Source of the DNA: Corydoras sp. C115
Lineage: Eukaryota > Chordata > Actinopteri > Siluriformes > Callichthyidae
Direction of reading: 5' to 3'
Assembly (NCBI GenBank): GCA_019802505.1
Contig: JAFMOC010000238.1
Coordinates: 143,501-207,500, forward strand
Length of the DNA: 64,000 bases
The stretch's first letter is position 1. Every line of letters begins with the position of its first letter. Under the pieces are notes generated by a model. The model did no database searches. It saw nothing but the letters and a program-made list of their open reading frames with translations, and had not been told where the DNA came from. The translations under genes and the position numbers were made by a program. Positions 42,845-53,576 of this stretch are shown here, piece by piece.

Positions 42845-43250
42845 TTCCCTATGTATTTTATAAACTGCGTTCTGTAGTTTGGCCACAAGATGGCGACATG
42901 TAGATGGTTTACACGTTGGATTACACTAGGTTACGTCGAAAAATCCAGTTTATTGGCATTTTTTTTTGTTTGTTTTCAATAAACACAGATACAGATGGAC
43001 GACACGACACGACGCCAATCCATCACTACACACACACAAACACACACACACACTATGAGGCAATTTAGAGCATTCGATTTACAATTTATTATGTTTATGG
43101 ACTGTGGGTGGACACCGTAAAACCCATAGGAATCCCACAGCGGCACGGGGAGAACATGCAAACTCCACCCCTATCGGGATTCGAACCAGGAACCCCCTTG
43201 GCGCTGAGGGGAGAACATGCCAAACACTAAGCCACCCTTTGAATTTCATC
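42845..43250 (+). repeat. duplicated block P, copy 1 (partner 44880-45256)
   Basis: Shares AACTGCGTTCTGTAGTTTGG, CCACAAGATGGCGAC, TTTATTGGC and AATAAACACAGATACAGAT, then a minus-strand SINE (43010-43240). Confidence 0.85.
43010..43240 (-). mobile_element. DANA/mermaid-like SINE in block P copy 1
   Basis: GGCAATTTAGAGCATTCGAT to CCAAACACTAAGCCACCC. Confidence 0.85.
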
Positions 43251-43304
43251 ATAAAAATACAAGATATGTAAGACGTCAGGTTTGGGATGGACAGACGGAC
43301 AGCA

Positions 43305-43625
43305 CGTCCCATAGTCAGTGGGTTGCTCCACCTTTGCGGGGCTTTCCACAGCGTTTTAAAGCGAAACCTCAAACTCTGGATGTACGGGGATCCCGACGCA
43401 GGTGGAACCAATACGCCCCACATGAAAAAAAAAAATTGTGGTCCTTAAACTGTGGTAGGCGACGTAGAACAACGTGGTACACAATAAAGTTGTATGGATA
43501 TACAAGACATTACTTTTCCCGATATATTTTATAAACATCCCATAGTAAGTGGGTTGCTCCACCCTTGCGGGGCTTTCTACAGCATTTTAAAGCGGAACCT
43601 GAGGAAGTTCTTGTCTATGAATCCA
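43305..43625 (+). repeat. block Q: internal direct duplication
   Basis: GGGTTGCTCCACC, TTGCGGGGCTTTC, CAGC.TTTTAAAGCG and ACCT occur at 43318-43368 and again at 43550-43602. The part between (CCCGACGCAGGTGG, AGAACAACGTGGTAC, TATGGATATACAA) recurs at 44745-44910. Confidence 0.8.
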
Positions 43626-44719
43626 GAATCTGTGAGCATGACGGACCGCCATCGTTCTCGGGAACCGCGGCGATTCGTCAGGACGGTGATAGATAGATCG
43701 CAATAAATCAATAAAGTGCAGACGCAGTGAAGCGCGGGTTCTGTTGGGTCTCGGTGTGATGAAGAAATACATCCCGGGAAATTAAAAAAAATCCTCCCTG
43801 GCATTTAATCTCAACTCGCCGCGTTAAACTTCCATCACAGAGCAGAGCAATACGGAGGAGACGAAATAAAGTTACCGGATAATAAAGAATACGGCGTCTC
43901 TGTTCCGATTGGTCGGCTGAATTGCATCAGCGCCGAGGTTCCGAGAACAAGCCTCGGAAGGTATGAGGTTGTTGGAGAACCGCTTTACTGGCTGCAAATA
44001 AAAGCGACCTGATAGCCAGAGGCTGGGACACCTCTGACCGACAGATGGCGCTGTTTTATTTTCATTCGATCCGTAATGATGGAACTTCGTGAAGAAACAA
44101 TGAAACAATCAAGGTAAAGATTCCGTATAATGTCTGCTGATTTGATCGGCGACTTGTCCGCGACGTAGCGGCGGATCTGCGGAGTAACAGCGCGAGGTGT
44201 AAACACGCAAACGCGGCGCATTAGTGGCCCGGCGTGGCATTAAAGGCGGCGAAAATGAAGTACTTTCAGAAAACTGTTATGAATTCGCATCTAATTGCAA
44301 CAATTTCAGGCTTGAAAAGGTTTTGATCGGCCAATCTTCGAGAAAGGTTAGTGGGTTAGGCGCCGCGGCTCCGTTCCGCCGGGCCGGGGGGAGAAAACAA
44401 CGGCGGCGGTAACGGCGGCAGGCGGCGGCGGCATAACGCTGCCAGGAAATTAGAGCAGAAAGACGGGTCAGCGTGGAGGGCTGCCTCCTCCCCGACGCGG
44501 CGTCTCTGCATCAAAGCAAAGTCGTTTACTGGGAAATAAAAGGACGTGTAAATGTGTTCACGCCCACTCGTCAGAACCTTTTGTGCTCCGACGGCGGAAC
44601 CGAGCACGTTCTCCCGTCCGCCGCTACACGCCGCCGTGACCTGCAGTGTCAACAATCAGAAGTTGCCGAAGTTTAAAAAAAAAACACTTCAAACGCCTCC
44701 GACATCAGATCATTAAAAA
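43626..44719. other. unique sequence with candidate conserved block
   Basis: 44215-44340 (GGCATTAAAGGCGGCGAAAA, ACTGTTATGAATTCGCATCT, AATTGCAACAATTTCAGG) looks like conserved non-coding DNA. No gene is recognised. Confidence 0.3.
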
Positions 44720-45256
44720 AAAACTCAAACAAACTCCGGATGCACGCCGATCCCGACGCAGGTGGCGCCGACTACAGAACCTTTCATGTGGGGCGACAAC
44801 ACGCCCAAAACATTTTTGTGGTTCTTAATCTGTGGTACGTGAAGTAGAACAACGTGGTACGCCCCAAAAAAAATTATTATATGGATATACAACACATTAT
44901 ATTTCCCGATATAATTTTTTATGAACTGCGTTCTGTAATTTGGCCACCAGATGGCGGCATTTAATCGTTAGGGAAACGTTAGATTACGTTGTAAAAGTCC
45001 ACTTTATTTGCCTTTTTGTTTTTAATAAACACAGATACAGATCCATCCCTGGGCACACACACACACATACACTGTGGGGCAATTGAGAGCATTCAATTTA
45101 CCTTGAATCCATGTTTTCGGACTTTGTGAGGAAACCTGAGAACCCGGGAAAACCCACGCCGACACGGGGAGAACATGCAAACTCCACCCAGATTGGGATT
45201 CGAACCTAAATCCCCAGCACTGAGAGGAGAACATGCCAACCACTAAGCCATTGTGT
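44720..45256 (+). repeat. block Q copy followed by block P copy 2 with SINE
   Basis: CCGGATGCACGCCGATCCCG and GTAGAACAACGTGGTACGCC match block Q. GAACTGCGTTCTGTAATTTG, CACCAGATGGCGGCAT and AATAAACACAGATACAGATC match block P. A minus-strand SINE occupies 45040-45256. Confidence 0.85.
45040..45256 (-). mobile_element. DANA/mermaid-like SINE in block P copy 2
   Basis: ACTGTGGGGCAATTGAGAGC to GCCAACCACTAAGCCATTG. Confidence 0.85.
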
Positions 45257-45425
45257 GGTCCAGGTTGTGTATTATTGTGAATACATCACGGGAAAGAGGT
45301 GGAGCTGTTCCCCCAACAATACCTCTTTATTCAGACTGAGGCCACGCCCCCTCGTACCTCGTTGCTTTAATAAACCCTCACACCTGAGTGATGTTCTCCG
45401 TACGTCGTTCCGTGATGGAGAACCG
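45040..45425 (+). repeat. direct segmental duplication, copy B (partner 34427-34815)
   Basis: CCAGGTTGTGTATTATTGTG, CAGACTGAGGCCACGCCCCC and GAGTGATGTTCTCCGTACG follow the SINE as in copy A. TATTATTGTGAATAAATCAC-type sequence also occurs alone near 47908. Confidence 0.85.
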
Positions 45426-46108
45426 AGGTGGAACGTCAAGATGCCCCATCATCAAAGGCCTTAAAGCTTCTTGGTCCACGGTCCAACCTCCACCCGCATT
45501 AAGGGCGGAGTTCCTGATGTTTTGTGAGATGAACAGCCCCTGCTGCAGCATTGCAGAAAGATTCCTTTCCTTCATTAGTGGATCTCTTGATGATGTTACC
45601 CCCTCCTCCCCCCCCCCCCCGAGATGCTCAAATGCCCCCACAGCGGGTGACATTTCAGCTCCGATTGTTTCAATCCTCTGTTCTTTTTTATTATTTTATT
45701 TTATTTTATGGGTTGCAGTTAAAACGAACGCGCGGCGTCTCCTCATCGCTCACTCCTCTGAGTCCATTATCCCCCCCCACAGCCCCCCCCACCCCCCGCC
45801 GAGCCGGGATCAGGACGAGGAGCGAGTGATGAATGGCAGATAAACAGAACCCAAAAAAGAGGAACGTTTGATACAGCAGGCACACGTCCTCCCCGCCGTC
45901 AGGAACCCGGCGAGACGCTCTTTTTTTTTTTTTTTTCAACTCGATTCTTTCCGTTCGAGGGACAGACGGAGCCTGGCGTCCACCTGGTCGCCTTCCTCGC
46001 TCGGTGCCTCGTCTCGCCTCGGCCCGGAATCGTCCCGGAGAAAAAAAAAGAAAAGGGAGCGAGTGCAGGAAGATGAAAGGAACAGAGCGCTCTCTCTTCT
46101 GGAAATTG

Positions 46109-46111
<3 letters not shown>
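45426..46111. other. unique sequence with C-rich and T-rich runs
   Basis: A 151-codon frame (45388-45843) lacks recognisable domains and splice support. Poly-C lies at 45608-45621 and T17 at 45920-45936. Confidence 0.35.

Positions 46112-46174
<63 letters not shown>
46112..46174. repeat. poly-T run of about 62 bp
   Basis: Uninterrupted T. It is not followed by a recognisable retrotransposon body, and may mark a retrocopy tail on the minus strand or an assembly-sensitive homopolymer. Confidence 0.9.
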
Positions 46175-46177
<3 letters not shown>

Positions 46178-46512
46178 GCTCCTTATCGACAACCAGGCTA
46201 TTATCTCTCAGGTTTCTCTGCGAGCAGCGGAACATGTCTTTGTATCGAAGCAATCAGTCACTCCATTTCGCGGGAACGGAGTGAACCCGGCAGAAGGAAA
46301 TGTAAAAGTTTCCACGTTCTGTTTCAGACTGTGATTCATGTTCGGGGGAATAAAATAACTCGGAAATCAGCGGCGAAGCGGCCGCGAGCGTCCGGCCGAA
46401 GGTGTGCGGACGCGACTCCACCGTCCGATCAGAGCGACTCGGAACCCGGCACGTTCCGCATCACACCCATTTCCATTGCAGATGTTTACATCACATCCAG
46501 ACCAGATGTTGG
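46175..46512. other. unique sequence, nothing recognised
   Basis: No repeat or coding pattern is seen. Confidence 0.35.
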
Positions 46513-46845
46513 AATCCATCCATTATCTTCCACTTTGTCCTCTAGTAGCAGGGGGGGGGTTCCCCATGCCCATCCAGAGGAGAACGTCTCAGGCGCTGGG
46601 CAGATACACCCAGGACAGGGGGGCAATCTATCACTGGGCACACACTCACTCACACACACACACTCTATATGGGGCAATTTTGGAGAACTCCATTGACTTG
46701 ATCCATGTTTTTGGACTGTGGGAGGAAACCGGAGAACCCGGAGGAAACCCACGCCGACACGGGGAGGACATGCAAACTCCACCCAGATTGGGATTCGAAC
46801 CGGGAAGCCCTAGTGCTGAGAGGAGAACATGCCAACCACTTGATT
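46513..46845 (-). mobile_element. DANA/mermaid-like SINE, near full length, minus strand
   Basis: AATCCATCCATTATCTTCCA to ACATGCCAACCACTTGAT. Confidence 0.9.
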
Positions 46846-48224
46846 GTACATCGTAAAGTTTTAAATCCAAAGAGGAGGTTGATGGATGGTGGTGTTCCCA
46901 ATGCCCCTCTCGTTCATTTAAGTCCTTCAGGAGGGCATGACCTGCTTCTTCTGTATGTGCGCCCCCTACAGACAACAGTCTTTTTTCTCATGTGTACATT
47001 GACCAAAACATCTCTAATCTTCTACCCCATCTGGTCCGGCTTTCTGCCCCCCTCAGGGGTATGAATTTATGACAGGTTCTTGTTGACTGTCCCATTATTC
47101 AAAACTCTCCGCTGACCCTGCGACCCGGACGTTCAGACTCTTTCCCATGCTCGTCCATCGCATGGTCATGTTCTCCGTTCCACGAACTATTCAGCTCATC
47201 ATGAGTTTTACTTTACATTATCACTTTTACTAAATTACTTAAAAGTGTGATAAAAAACTAACAGTTCCCGTTTTAAATCTGGGGTGCGGTGTTTTTCAGC
47301 CCTGAGTTTTGGTTCTGTATCCCGTTACTCTGTGAACCGCGCTCATCCCATCATTCCTCCTTAAAGAGAAAAAATAAAAGCCCTTCAGTGAAGCCTCCAG
47401 AAAAGCTGAGAACCTTTTAAAGTGGGTGTCATCCTTTCATCCATCCATCCATCCAGCGAGCTGTCATGTCTCCTTGATCATCCGCAGCCTCATCCCCTCC
47501 TCATTTGATATTCGGCACAGGGACTGGCACTTGTCTCCGTATCTGTTTGTAAGTGATGCATCATCTGTCTTTGTTACCCATCAGCTGCTTGACGGATAAT
47601 ACAGCTATAAATCATGGGGTGTTTTTTTTTTATTTGAAGATGAGGTCAGCTGCCTCGTGGACGGGTTCCTACCTCATCGTCACCTCGCGCTGAATACAAA
47701 TACAGAAACGACACACGCTACTGAACCCGAAACCACCGAGAACAACTCGGCTTTAACAAACATAATCTAACGTTTAAACCTGCAGAGCGAAAAACACAAG
47801 GATCCCGGCATCCCATAATAACATATTCATCATTTGATTTCTTTAATGTTTCCTAATTATTTTTATTGTTTTTCAATAAAGTAATGCGGTACGAGAGGGC
47901 GTGGCATTATTGTGAATAAATCACGATAAAGAGTTAGTTTAGTTTCCTGTGATTTATTTCCCCGCTGATCGCTGAGTAACAGGATTCGGTTCTCTCTGAC
48001 GATCAAACACTGCAGTTTATAAAAAAACAGAGAGAAAATAATGTATTGTATATCTCACATTGATACGAATGTGAAGCCCTCAGATGTGTGTGGTATTGTT
48101 AATGATGTCACGGTTTGGACAGATGGCTCAGCCAATCAGATTCAAGGACTGGAACTACCGGTTTTATACTCATTACAAAAAGTTATGTGTTCTTGTTCAA
48201 GTAATTTAATCGTATATCACTTTT
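46846..48224. other. 1.4 kb unique sequence with a strong candidate conserved block
   Basis: 47460-47630 (CTGTCATGTCTCCTTGATCA, CATTTGATATTCGGCACAGG, CATCAGCTGCTTGACGGATA, TACAGCTATAAATCATGGGG) is non-repetitive, has no useful open frame and looks like vertebrate conserved non-coding DNA. The rest shows nothing assignable. Confidence 0.35.
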
Positions 48225-48660
48225 TATAATCGTACATCATCACAGAGCAGCTTTACAGAGTTATAAACCTTTAAACCCCCAAAGACAGCGGCAAGACAAA
48301 ACTCCCTGTTATGTTGATATTTTAAGGAAGAAACCTTGTGAGGACCGAGGGACTCCTCCTCCTTGAGTGTCCAACAGTGTAGGACAGCCATGTACAGATT
48401 GTCTGGTGATCACGTGACCCGTATTTAACAATTAAAAAGCTATAGAAGTCCTTTGAGGGCGTTCTACAGGACCGCCGGTCCAATAGAAATCCAGGTTCCA
48501 TCCTGTAATCGTCGTAGAACCAATGGATGACCACGCCTCCAGGAAATTGGTACCACTTCGAAAGAAACGAGAAAAGCAGTGAGACTTTTTTCTATATAAA
48601 CCCGAGATTCCGTTTGTGATCGCGAGCCGCCGATAGCAGGCCTCATTCGCCCCCGTGAGG
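48225..48660 (-). repeat. interspersed repeat R, copy 4 (minus strand)
   Basis: The reverse complement reads TTCCTGGAGGCGTGGTCATC, CATGGCTGTCCTACACTGTT, GAAACCTTGTGAGG on the plus strand, and GTAAAGCTGCTCTGTGATG. It aligns with copies 1 and 3 over about 400 bp. Confidence 0.65.
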
Positions 48661-49077
48661 CGATCTGTTACCCTCCTGAACTTCATCGGGGCTCCTTTTC
48701 TCTTCCCGTCTCCGTAATTCTTCTTTTTTGTCTCGACGGACGGACGGCCTCATCCCGTCCATCAGTCATCGGCGGGGCGTCCGTCACGCGGGGTCACGGT
48801 TCAGATTTGGAAATCGCGTCCCACGCCGTCTGTGGCTTAACCCCACCGACAATAAAGGGCCCGGTCCATCGCTGGCGGGCTTTAATTGGGTTTTTCTCTC
48901 GTGTGGCTTTAGTTTACTAAAGCGCTTAATAGAGCCGAACGGCGAGGGCGCCCCCGTTCAGCATAATCGATTGTAAAAGCTCTTTCCCTCTGTGCCTTCT
49001 ATTAGTCTCACTTCAGCAGAATCAATCTATCAGGACTTAAAATCACACTTGGGCTGACAAGCGCCATAATAAACTCA
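48661..49077. other. unique sequence, candidate conserved non-coding block
   Basis: 48835-49070 (GCGGGCTTTAATTGGGTTTT, CTTTAGTTTACTAAAGCGCT, CATAATCGATTGTAAAAGCT, CTATTAGTCTCACTTCAGCA) is free of repeats and rich in homeodomain-like words. Confidence 0.35.
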
Positions 49078-49113
49078 ACACACACACTCACACACACACA
49101 CACACACACACAC
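49078..49113. repeat. (AC)n microsatellite
   Basis: About 17 units with one TC interruption. Confidence 0.95.
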
Positions 49114-49363
49114 TTAATGCTACACAAGGTGAACAACAGCGGCACCAAATTTCCCATGATACCGTGCTAAAGAAACCATGTTCACATCCGCTGTTACCGC
49201 TCGGAAAATCGATACGCTCTGAGAACGAGACAGAAATGAATCCGGTGTCCACCGATAGTCCAGCTGAGCGGTCCAGGGGTCCGCCGGTCTGTCCTCCTAC
49301 TTACAGAACATCATCACATACATGGCTTTGTTTCATTTATATCTATTTGTGGGTGTGTGGGTG

Positions 49364-49740
49364 GGTGGCACGGTGGTTTGGTGGTTGGCATGTTCTCCTC
49401 TCAGTGCTGGGGATACAGGTTTGAATCCCGATCTGGGTGGAGAAGATCGCATGTTCTCCCCGTGTCCGCGTGGGTTTCCTCTGGGTTCTCCGCTTTTCAC
49501 ACACAGTCCAAAAAAACATGGATTCAAGGTGAATTGGATGCTCTAAATTGACCCATATAGAGTGTGTGTGATGGAGTGTGGCAAGCAATAGACAGGCACC
49601 CTGTCCAGAATGTATCTGCCCAGCACTCGAAACGTTCTCCCCGGGATGGGCATGGGGAACCCAATGGATGTACATGGGAACCCCCCCCCCCCCTCCAATA
49701 ACCCAAGTAGAGGATTAAGTGGAAGAATGAATGAATGAAT

Positions 49741-49742
<2 letters not shown>
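49364..49742 (+). mobile_element. DANA/mermaid-like SINE, full length
   Basis: GGTGGCACGGTGGTTTGGTG to AGAATGAATGAATGAATCAG, with a short internal duplication of the CATGGGGAACCC part. Confidence 0.9.

Positions 49743-49774
<32 letters not shown>
49743..49774. repeat. (GT)n microsatellite
   Basis: About 16 units directly after the SINE tail. Confidence 0.95.
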
Positions 49775-49776
<2 letters not shown>

Positions 49777-50659
49777 GTAAATAAATTATTTTCTAAACAA
49801 ATAAAAAAAATTCCCCTGTTTTTTATTACAATAGGGCTGAAACTGGGTGTAGTACCGCTAACGGCCGCTAAGAAGCATCTCTGAGTTTTCGCCTTTAGGC
49901 TGACTTGCAGTTCTTTGTTCTTCCGATAGGCGGCGCTAATGCAGCTCCACAGACTTAATTTCCCAGAGTTCCACAGGTTGATTAGCCAATCACCGTCTCT
50001 CACCTGTGGACTTCTCCGTCCAGAAGACGAGGCTTCAGCGTCGGCTCGGAGTCGGTTCGCCGCGCGGCTGGTTGAGTACTGATGTTTGGTGAGATGTTGC
50101 GCACGCGGTAAATCACTGTGACGTCATTAAACGCACTGACCAGCGGGGGGCTTCATCGAGGTTAAATATCGCTGGAAGTTCAGTGAATCGTTTGGCTCCT
50201 CTGTGGATTCGGTTCAGGGAGTCGATGCCGGAGGTAATCACAACGATCAGTAATTAAATAAAATGATAAACGTTTGAATGTTTTTGTTAAATCGATCTGT
50301 TTAAACGATCAATTAATTCCCGTAAACACAGTCCAGAGGTCACGTGTTTGGTGATTGTTTGTTAATTAAAAACTCTTTTACTGTTTGAGGTTAAGTATAA
50401 ACTTTATAATCATCAGAAACGTTGTTTCCTGCTGTAGATAATTTTACAGACGTGTTCTTTGTGTTCTTTTTTATTGAATTATTATTTTATTTGCTTATTA
50501 ATTAGTAAAACTTTACGAGACTGTAAACTGTAATGCTGGTTTTGTCCACCAGTGGGCGACCGCGCCTATATTGGTTCATAATTAGTACACAGACTGAACG
50601 AAACACGTGTTTATAAACGTTCTGTACGTTTTCAGACTCTTATTTTGTGGATGTTCAGA
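49775..50659. other. unique sequence, nothing recognised
   Basis: AT-rich second half. No coding pattern or dispersed repeat is seen. Confidence 0.35.
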
Positions 50660-50704
50660 CCGACTGACCGACTGACTGACCGACGGACTGACCGACTGAC
50701 TGAC
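50660..50704. repeat. (GACT/GACC)n tetranucleotide repeat
   Basis: GACTGACCGACTGACTGACC-type units. Confidence 0.9.
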
Positions 50705-50805
50705 CCTGGATCAGTTTTTGGACGCTGTGATGTGTTTTGTGACCTCCTGTTGACGGTCTGTATCACATTATGTTTTGTTTGTTGGAAATGTAATTAGTTT
50801 AATTA

Positions 50806-50990
50806 GCTGAGGCGTTTATGCGAAGCCACTTACAAATATCTCAACTCGTTTGGGGTCAGAACTCAGGGTTGGTACAGCGCCCCCTGGGGCAGTAAGGGGG
50901 TTAAGGGTTTTGCTGAAGGACCCACAGTTTTAACTTTCGTGGACCTGGGATTTGAACCCTTATCCTTCTGATTGACAACTCAACACCCGA
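50806..50990 (-). mobile_element. tRNA-derived SINE with L2-like tail, minus strand
   Basis: GGCGTTTATGCGAAGCCACT (tail), GGGTTAAGGGTTTTGCTGAA, GGGATTTGAACCCTTATCCT (B box region) and TTCTGATTGACAACTCAACA. Confidence 0.75.
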
Positions 50991-51180
50991 GCGGTTGGCA
51001 TGTTCTTCTCTCAGCCCTACAGATTCCCGGTTTAAATCCCCATGTTTCCATGTTCTCCCTGTGTCAGCGTGGGTTTCCTCCGGGTTCTCCGGTTTCCTCC
51101 CACAGTCCAAAAACATGGTTCAAGGTCAATTGAGTTCTCCAAATTGCCCAAAGAATAAAATGGATGGATGAATGAATGTT
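50991..51180 (+). mobile_element. DANA/mermaid-like SINE with internal deletion
   Basis: GAGCGGTTGGCATGTTCTTC to AAAATGGATGGATGAATGAA. The region between TTGCCC and the tail is lost. Confidence 0.85.
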
Positions 51181-51214
51181 ACCTGGATGTGGAACCTCAG
51201 GGGTTAAAGGTGTT

Positions 51215-51372
51215 TGGTCGTCCAGTTTGTCCAACACAAGTTTCCAAGTTTAAGGTTGGTCAAAGCCAGCCTTGTCTTCGTTTTCTTCTTGCCACTGTTG
51301 CTTGCTCATTGGTGGTTCAGATCTGGAACACTGTACAGCTGCATTGAGAAAACGTACTATTATAAAAAAAAA
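51215..51372 (+). repeat. interspersed repeat R, copy 6, degenerate
   Basis: Matching pieces are TTTTCTTCTTGCCACTGTTG, CTTGCTCATTGG and GTACAGCTGCATTGAG. The tail is A-rich. It is older or more diverged than the others. Confidence 0.4.
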
Positions 51373-51411
51373 ATTTATATAAATATATATATAAATGAAT
51401 TTGAACTAAGG

Positions 51412-51690
51412 GAGTGTTTGGCATGTTCTCCTCTCAGCTCTGGGAAACAAAGGTTCGAATCCCACTCTGGAAGGAGTTTGCATGTTCTCCCCGTGTCCGT
51501 GTGGGGTTTCCTCCGGGTTCTCCGGTTTCCTCCCACAGTCCAAATACAAGGATCAAGGTCAATAGGATGCACTAAATTGCCCCATATAGAGTGAGTGTGT
51601 GAGAGTGAGTGTGTGTCCAGCAATGGATTAGCGCCCTCTCCTGGGTGTATCCGCCCAGCGCCCGAAATGCTCCCCCCTGTATGGGCATGG
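51412..51690 (+). mobile_element. DANA/mermaid-like SINE, 3' truncated
   Basis: GAGTGTTTGGCATGTTCTCC to CCCCCTGTATGGGCATGGG. Confidence 0.85.
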
Positions 51691-51692
51691 GT

Positions 51693-51694
51693 CT

Positions 51695-51733
<39 letters not shown>

Positions 51734-51746
51734 GGGGGGGGGGGTT
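51693..51746. repeat. (TG)n followed by G16
   Basis: Replaces the SINE poly-C region and tail. Confidence 0.9.
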
Positions 51747-51873
51747 GTAATAAGTATAAGGTTCTACCAGAAAATAAATCTGAACCCAAGTCGTTAACGA
51801 CATCTTAATGACGGCTTAAATGAACTCTGTTTCCAAACTGTGGCTCATGTTTTAATTTTACTCTTCGTATATG

Positions 51874-51909
<36 letters not shown>

Positions 51910-52984
51910 CTGGCTCTCTCGCTCGCTCGCTCCTCGGAATGTAATGCACAGTTTATCAGGGACTCGGCGCGAGCTGATTATGCATTATTCATATTTTCCG
52001 CAAATTGTTGGCCGCGCTGATCTCTCATGGTTTCAGATTTCGGGCGGTGAAGGAGAAAATGTTTGATTTTCTGGTTTTATTAGATTACAGCTCGCACGCG
52101 TTCCGTTCGCTCGGCCGGCGGCGGGGGCGCGCCCGGGTTCCGCGCGCCGGTCACTTACTCTCTATCTGTTTGCGCGACGCCGTATACGAACGCGGCACGC
52201 GGTCATGTCCTCGACGCCGCAGCGTGATGGGACGCAATTATTCAGAGTCGGCGTTGTTTTCGGTGATCGAGAGGAAACGCTGTCGGAATCCGGAGGAGGT
52301 GGGAACCTTCGCTTCTCCAGCTTTAACGCCGCGTTCGGTTTAAAGGACTTCTATAACGGAACGCTGTTCTGAAGTGCAGCTCATAAAATCGGCTGCGAGG
52401 CTGCAGCAGGCCGCAGATCAGATCGATGACCGCTGAGGTAGCATCTCACTCAGAGAGAGAGAGAGAGCGAGAGAGAGAGCATTAAAACAAAGGAACTGTC
52501 TGTAACTCAGAACTATTTATGGTTCCAAACAGTTCTGCAAACTGCGTCCTCCACCTACATAACGCAGGCAATGTCCTCGAATGTTCTGCGTGGAGGTGGA
52601 ACGTAAACCACGATTAGTACGTTCTATTAAATCTATATGTTTCACTAAATACACTAAAGGTCGTTAGGGGGCGTCTACGACGTCAGGTTAAAAACAACGA
52701 GCAATTAAAGCGATGCAATTAACGACTTAAAACGAACGCAAACGCACGAGAACGCAAACGAGCCGCAAACTGGACTGAGAAAATACAATTATGTAAAATA
52801 ATGATCGCTAATTAAATCAGGTTTCTAATTGATATTTTGCAAATGCCATTCATCTGTTTCTCTTAAGAGTTACATTTAAGTATATATTTTTTAAAACTTT
52901 TATTTATTTTTTTTTTTTTTTAACATTTTCTGGTAAATTTGGACCGGTCCCTGGTTTTAACGTTGACCCGAGGAATGGCTTGTG
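51747..52984. other. unique sequence with CT tract and candidate conserved block
   Basis: (CT)n at 51879-51906. 51935-52090 (AATGTAATGCACAGTTTATC, CTGATTATGCATTATTCATA, TTTTCCGCAAATTGTTGG) looks like conserved non-coding DNA. (GA)n at 52455-52480 and a T-run at 52908-52921. Confidence 0.35.
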
Positions 52985-53400
52985 TGTAGGGCTGAGACGA
53001 TTAATCGATTTTACGATGAATCGAGATTAAAATCGTTACAATTGATTCATGGTAAGGAGCGTCTCGACGTCGTAAAATGCGTATTATGACAATAGCAGGA
53101 ACTTTAGACCAAGTGGCGCAACTTCGACAGAACAAAGTAAAGTCACACTTGCGGCACACTTCTTTCAAATGGATATAAATTTAATTTTTAATTTAATATT
53201 TCGTCTTATAAAGAATGTTTTGTGTTTTGCGTGTTTGTTCCCTAGTGAAACGTTATTTCGCCTTTACATTTAATAAAAAAAAAAAAAAACATGATGTTTT
53301 TTGGGAAAAGTTAATTATTGATGATGATCGTAATAATCGTGATAGTTTTTTTTTGACAATAATCGTACCATCACAAGTCTGGAATCGTGAGTTGGGGCTC
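52985..53400. mobile_element. possible hAT-like DNA transposon remnant
   Basis: TAGGGCTGAGACGATTAATC at 52988 followed by ATCGATTTTACGATGAATCG, and ATCGTAATAATCGTGATAG with GACAATAATCGTACC at the other end, resemble the ends of teleost hAT-type elements. No transposase is present. This is a resemblance, not an alignment. Confidence 0.35.
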
Positions 53401-53496
53401 AATTTCTGCAGGATTTTAGTTGTAGGTTGTATTTTTGCTACGAAACGTTGGAGTTTTTTTTCTCCTCAGTGGTTGAGGTGAGTAATTGTACATTAT

Positions 53497-53498
53497 TA

Positions 53499-53533
<35 letters not shown>

Positions 53534-53576
53534 GTTATTATTATTATTGTTGTTATTATTATTATTATTATTATTG
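53497..53576. repeat. (ATT)n microsatellite with GTT interruptions
   Basis: About 26 units. Confidence 0.95.

Noticed and set aside
45388..45843. 151-codon open frame and a 91-codon frame opposite
   Set aside because: No domain, poly-C and T-run derived residues, no splice sites. Part lies in duplicated block B.
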